NCBI RefSeq assembly: GCF_003490595.1
Contig: NZ_QQGY01000001.1
Span: forward strand, 266,890-330,889
From: Haemophilus haemolyticus_L
Lineage (GTDB): Bacteria > Pseudomonadota > Gammaproteobacteria > Enterobacterales > Pasteurellaceae
Reading direction: 5' to 3'
Length of the DNA stretch: 64,000 nt
The position numbers were made by a program, and so were the translations under genes. Of this stretch, positions 60,327 through 64,000 are shown piece by piece (the first letter of the stretch is position 1; every line of letters begins with the position of its first letter). Below the pieces are notes generated by a model. That model was not told where the DNA came from. It saw nothing but the letters and a program-made list of their open reading frames with translations, and ran no database searches.

Positions 60327-62177
60327 TTAATGCGTGCTAGTACTTGTCGTTGTACGATTTGCACGTTTACGATCGTTTTCCGTTAAAAGTTTTTTACGGA
60401 TACGAATCGACTCAGGTGTCACTTCTACTAATTCATCGTCGTCGATAAATTCAATCGCTTGTTCAAGACTGAATTTTACAGGTGTAGTCAGCACAATCGC
60501 ATCGTCTTTACCTGAAGCACGCATATTGGTTAGTTTTTTACCTTGTAAGCAGTTCACGGTTAAGTCATTTGAACGGCTATGAATACCGATAATTTGACCT
60601 TCGTAAACTTCTACGTTTGCATCAATCATTAACTTACCACGTTCTTGTAAGCCAAATAATGCGTAACCCAGTGCTTTACCTGTTGCATTAGAAATCAACA
60701 CACCATTTTTACGTTGACCGATATCTCCACCTTTGATTTCATCATAGTGGCTAAAGCTTGAGTAAAGTAAGCCTGTACCAGAAGTCATGGTCATAAAGTC
60801 ACCACGGAAGCCAATTAATCCACGGCTAGGAATGATGTATTCTAAGCGAACACGGCCTTTACCGTCTGGTAACATATCTCGAACTTCACCTTTACGGATA
60901 CCCAATGCCTCCATCACAGAACCTTGATGTTGTTCTTCCACATCAATAGTTACTTGTTCGTACGGCTCTTGTTTTTTACCGTCAATATCACGATAGATTA
61001 CTTTAGGGCGAGAAACGGCAAGTTCATAACCTTCACGACGCATATTTTCAATTAATACAGAAAGATGTAATTCGCCACGACCAGAAACACGGAATTCATC
61101 TGGGTTTGGGGTTTCTTCTACGCGTAACGCCACGTTGTGAACCAATTCTTTATTTAAACGTTCAAGAATTTGACGCGATGTGACGTATTTACCTTCTTGT
61201 CCCGCGAATGGAGAGGTATTTACACAGAAGAACATGGTGACTGTTGGTTCATCAACCGTTAATGATGGCAGTGCTTCAACTGCGTTGATATCACAAATCG
61301 TATCAGAAATATTTAATTCTCCTAAACCAGTGATAGCAACAATATCGCCAGCATAAGCAACGTCTTCTTCATAACGTTGTAAACCAAGATGTCCAAGTAC
61401 TTGACCGATACGACCTTGACGAGTTTTTCCTTCACTATTGATGATAGTAACCGGTTGGTTTGGTTTAATCGAACCACGCTTAATACGACCAATGCCGATA
61501 ACACCTACATAGTTGTTGTAGTCTAATTGTGAAATTTGCATTTGGAATGGCGCATCAAGTTCTACTTTTGGCGGTTCTACATGTTTCACAATAGCTTCAA
61601 ATAACGGGGTCATATCTTCTGCTAATTCTTCATGCTCAAGACCTGCGACACCATTTAATGCTGAAGCATAGATAATTGGGAAGTCTAACTGTTCATCTGT
61701 TGCACCAAGATTTACGAATAAGTCAAATACTTGATCCACAACCCAGTCAGGGCGCGCACCAGGGCGGTCAACTTTATTAATTACTACGATAGGTTTTAAA
61801 CCATGAGCGAACGCTTTTTGTGTTACGAAACGCGTTTGTGGCATTGGGCCATCAAAAGCATCAACAACTAATAGAACAGAATCTACCATAGAAAGTACGC
61901 GTTCAACTTCACCACCGAAGTCTGCGTGCCCTGGAGTGTCCACGATGTTAATGCGGTAGTCATTCCAGTTAATCGCGGTATTTTTTGCAAGAATGGTAAT
62001 GCCACGTTCTTTTTCAAGATCGTTTGAGTCCATAACGCGTTCATCTACATCACCACGTGCAGATTCAAAAGTACCAGATTGTTGAAGAAGTTTATCTACA
62101 AGAGTGGTTTTACCATGGTCAACGTGCGCAATAATTGCGATGTTACGGAGTTTTTTAATATCAATTTCGTTTTTCAT
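60327..62177 (-). CDS. typA: Translational GTPase TypA/BipA
   Basis: A 616-residue ribosome-binding GTPase of the EF-G type with AHVDHGKTTLVDKLL, DTPGHADFGGEVER and NKVDRPGARP (G1, G3, G4), domain II and III folds and the TypA-specific C-terminal domain (LTNMRASGKDDAIVL). It aids 50S assembly and growth in cold or stress. The C-terminus has a Thr/Ser tail. It is divergent from glnA, the arrangement known in E. coli. Confidence 0.96.
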   Translation of the reverse strand: MKNEIDIKKLRNIAIIAHVDHGKTTLVDKLLQQSGTFESARGDVDERVMDSNDLEKERGITILAKNTAINWNDYRINIVDTPGHADFGGEVERVLSMVDSVLLVVDAFDGPMPQTRFVTQKAFAHGLKPIVVINKVDRPGARPDWVVDQVFDLFVNLGATDEQLDFPIIYASALNGVAGLEHEELAEDMTPLFEAIVKHVEPPKVELDAPFQMQISQLDYNNYVGVIGIGRIKRGSIKPNQPVTIINSEGKTRQGRIGQVLGHLGLQRYEEDVAYAGDIVAITGLGELNISDTICDINAVEALPSLTVDEPTVTMFFCVNTSPFAGQEGKYVTSRQILERLNKELVHNVALRVEETPNPDEFRVSGRGELHLSVLIENMRREGYELAVSRPKVIYRDIDGKKQEPYEQVTIDVEEQHQGSVMEALGIRKGEVRDMLPDGKGRVRLEYIIPSRGLIGFRGDFMTMTSGTGLLYSSFSHYDEIKGGDIGQRKNGVLISNATGKALGYALFGLQERGKLMIDANVEVYEGQIIGIHSRSNDLTVNCLQGKKLTNMRASGKDDAIVLTTPVKFSLEQAIEFIDDDELVEVTPESIRIRKKLLTENDRKRANRTTTSTSTH

Positions 62178-62408
62178 TGTTTAATGCTTTGATTAGATGA
62201 GATGCAATTTTTATTACATCGTTACATAAAAAATGGTGCAACGAGTTGCACCCTACGTTTCTACATTTGTCGAAAGGGCAAAAATTATACATGCATTTTT
62301 CTTTTTCTGCTATGACTAGAATAAGAAAAATAAATCTCATGAAAAAATAGTATGGTTACGTTATAATGCGTACTTATTTTAATCGAACTAATTATAGAGG
62401 ACTCCCTA

Positions 62409-63827
62409 ATGCCAAACGCAAATGCAATCGCCAATGTATTTAAGCTAATTGAAGAAAATAATGTGAAATTTGTACTTCTTCGATTCACCGATATTAAAGG
62501 CAAAGAGCATGGTGTATCCATTCCTGTAAGCCTTGTGGATGAAGAAATGTTTGAAGACGGCAAGATGTTTGATGGTTCCTCTGTAGAAGGATGGAAGACC
62601 ATTAATAAAGCCGATATGTTACTTATGCCAATGGCTGAAACGGCAGTTGTCGATCCATTCGCTCAAATTCCAACGCTTTCTATTCGTTGCAGTGTTTATG
62701 AGCCAACAACCATGCAAAGCTATGATCGTGATCCGCGTTCAATTGCTATTCGTGCTGAAAACTATATGCGTTCAACCAGTATTGCGGATCAAGCATTCTT
62801 TGGTCCTGAGCCAGAGTTCTTCTTATTTGATGATGTGCGTTTTAATGTATCAATGAACAAAGCGTCTTTTTCTATTGATGATATAGAAGCTGCTTGGAAT
62901 ACGAATAAAAAATATGAAGAAGGCAATAATGCTTATCGCCCGTTGAAAAAAGGTGGATATTGTGCCGTTGCACCGATTGATAGTGCGCACGATATTCGTT
63001 CTGAAATGTGCTTGATTTTAGAAGAAATGGGATTAGTCATCGAAGCTCATCACCATGAAGTGGCAACCGCAGGTCAAAACGAAATTGCAACGAAATTCAA
63101 CAGCTTAACCTTGAAAGCGGATGAAACACAAATCTATAAATATGTGGTACAAAATGTGGCATTAGAGCATGGCAAAACAGCATGTTTTATGCCAAAACCA
63201 ATTACTGGAGATAATGGTTCAGGCATGCACTGTAATATGTCGTTAAGTAAAGACGGAAAAAATATTTTCCAAGGTGATAAATATGCCGGCCTTTCAGAAA
63301 CCGCACTTTACTACATCGGCGGTATCATTAAGCACGCTAAAGCATTAAATGCGTTCACTAACCCAAGTACTAATTCATATAAACGTTTAGTGCCTGGTTA
63401 TGAAGCGCCAGTATTGCTTGCTTACTCGGCAAGTAACCGTTCTGCCTCAATCCGTATCCCAGCAGTAACCAACCCGAAAGCGATTCGAATAGAAGCGCGT
63501 TTTCCTGATCCTTTAGCAAACCCATACTTAGCATTTGCTGCATTATTAATGGCAGGTCTTGATGGCGTGGTAAATAAAATCCATCCAGGCGATGCAATGG
63601 ATAAAAATCTTTATGATCTTCCACCAGAAGAATTAAAAGATATTCCAGCAGTTGCAGGTTCACTAGAAGAAGCATTGAATTCATTAGAAAAAGACTATGA
63701 ATTTTTAACCCAAGGTGGCGTATTTGCTAAAGATTTTATTGATGCGTTTATCAGTATCAAACGTAAAGAAGTGGAACGTTTAAATATGGCACCACATCCA
63801 GTTGAGTTTGAGATGTATTATGCTTAA
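62409..63827 (+). CDS. glnA: Glutamine synthetase, type I
   Basis: A 472-residue dodecameric enzyme making glutamine from glutamate and ammonium. Conserved blocks are MFDGSSVEGWKTI, FGPEPEFFLFD, the ATP/glutamate region GSGMHCNMSLSKDGKN, NPSTNSYKRLVPGYEAP and NRSASIRIP. The adenylylation loop NLYDLPPEE is present, so activity may be tuned by GlnE. Ammonium from NrfA is one natural substrate source. AGAGGA precedes the ATG. No ntrBC follows; an IS element lies directly behind. Confidence 0.96.
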   Translation: MPNANAIANVFKLIEENNVKFVLLRFTDIKGKEHGVSIPVSLVDEEMFEDGKMFDGSSVEGWKTINKADMLLMPMAETAVVDPFAQIPTLSIRCSVYEPTTMQSYDRDPRSIAIRAENYMRSTSIADQAFFGPEPEFFLFDDVRFNVSMNKASFSIDDIEAAWNTNKKYEEGNNAYRPLKKGGYCAVAPIDSAHDIRSEMCLILEEMGLVIEAHHHEVATAGQNEIATKFNSLTLKADETQIYKYVVQNVALEHGKTACFMPKPITGDNGSGMHCNMSLSKDGKNIFQGDKYAGLSETALYYIGGIIKHAKALNAFTNPSTNSYKRLVPGYEAPVLLAYSASNRSASIRIPAVTNPKAIRIEARFPDPLANPYLAFAALLMAGLDGVVNKIHPGDAMDKNLYDLPPEELKDIPAVAGSLEEALNSLEKDYEFLTQGGVFAKDFIDAFISIKRKEVERLNMAPHPVEFEMYYA

Positions 63828-63879
63828 TGGAAGTTTTAATAAGGATTAAATTGACATGAAAAGTGCGGCGAATATGATC

Positions 63880-64000
63880 TGACCCCAAAAAGTTAGACTG
63901 TTATTTAAAGGATTGTTTTCGATATTGTATCGGACTCAGTCCTTTTAATTTTAGTTGAATCCGTCGATGATTATAGTAATCCAAATAATCTCTGACAGCA
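63880..64000 (-). mobile_element. IS3-family element, one end (continues beyond window)
   Basis: The sequence TGACCCCAAAAAGTTAGAC at 63880 is a typical terminal repeat of IS150-type IS3 elements. It lies about 50 bp after glnA, on the far side of an uptake-signal copy, and the transposase end follows inside it. Its other end is outside the window. Confidence 0.78.
63901..64000 (-). CDS. IS3-family transposase OrfB, C-terminal end (partial)
   Basis: The minus strand encodes AVRDYLDYYNHRRIQLKLKG followed by LSPIQYRKQSFK and TAA at 63901-63903. The YYN..RIQ.KLKGLSP.QYR pattern is the C-terminus of IS150/IS3-type integrase-fold transposases. Whether the rest is intact cannot be seen. Confidence 0.83.
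   Translation of the reverse strand, partial: AVRDYLDYYNHRRIQLKLKGLSPIQYRKQSFK

Noticed and set aside
62285..62602. Minus-strand frame over the glnA start
   Set aside because: No ribosome site or family pattern, and it overlaps the glnA promoter and coding start.

Overview
The window is AT-rich gammaproteobacterial chromosome carrying many copies of the Pasteurellaceae uptake signal AAGTGCGGT / ACCGCACTT, often as inverted pairs that double as terminators. Together with opsX, kdkA, hap, exbBD-tonB, nrfABCD and IS1016, this points to Haemophilus, most likely H. influenzae or a close relative such as H. haemolyticus. Species assignment is inference from gene content and remembered gene order; no search was run.

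Layout. 1-9.3 kb: the 3' end of an ABC exporter, rdgB, the lipooligosaccharide core genes kdkA and opsX, bamC, dapA, bcp, the Fur-type exbB-exbD-tonB operon and a class II amidotransferase. 9.5-13.56 kb: an accessory island bounded by two internally deleted IS1016 copies. It holds a small ORF, a frameshifted serine recombinase, a ToxIN-type (type III) toxin-antitoxin locus, a short operon of unrecognised genes and a gene truncated by the IS. 13.6-17.7 kb: the nrfABCD nitrite reductase operon. 17.7-24.1 kb: a diverged hrpA 3'-end remnant, a membrane pentapeptide-repeat protein, intact hrpA and two small membrane proteins. 24.3-27.0 kb: a repeat-rich surface lipoprotein and its probable Slam transporter. 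27.1-32.5 kb: a Kef-type antiporter and divergent ssb / uvrA around a LexA box. 32.8-38.8 kb: the Hap autotransporter with an expanded coiled-coil repeat, a small lipoprotein and a nonsense-interrupted YadA-anchor gene.

38.9-45.6 kb: queA, a candidate Ibs/Sib-like type I toxin-antitoxin, tgt, a hemerythrin-domain gene, a TusA-like gene and yajC-secD-secF. 45.7-50.3 kb: perM, an ArsC-like gene, arfA with its in-gene terminator, an unknown gene, yagU, a possible small ORF and mltF. 50.4-55.5 kb: deaD, nlpI and pnp (RNA turnover). 55.8-62.2 kb: a YhcH-family gene, an unknown 249-residue protein, a tusA/yedE sulfur pair, yhhQ behind a candidate preQ1-I riboswitch, pdxH and typA. 62.4-64 kb: glnA and the end of an IS3-family element running off the window.

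The strongest accessory find is the complete type III toxin-antitoxin architecture at 11.1-12.14 kb: promoter, three exact 34-bp repeats, terminator, then a ToxN-family endoribonuclease with a roughly 100-residue C-terminal extension. Other notable items are the Ibs-like locus between queA and tgt, the Slam/lipoprotein pair with thirty 5-residue repeats, the Hap repeat expansion, the hrpA duplication scar, and the riboswitch linking yhhQ to the queA/tgt queuosine pathway. The roughly 20 kb between tonB and ssb appears displaced relative to H. influenzae Rd, where I recall these genes as neighbours.
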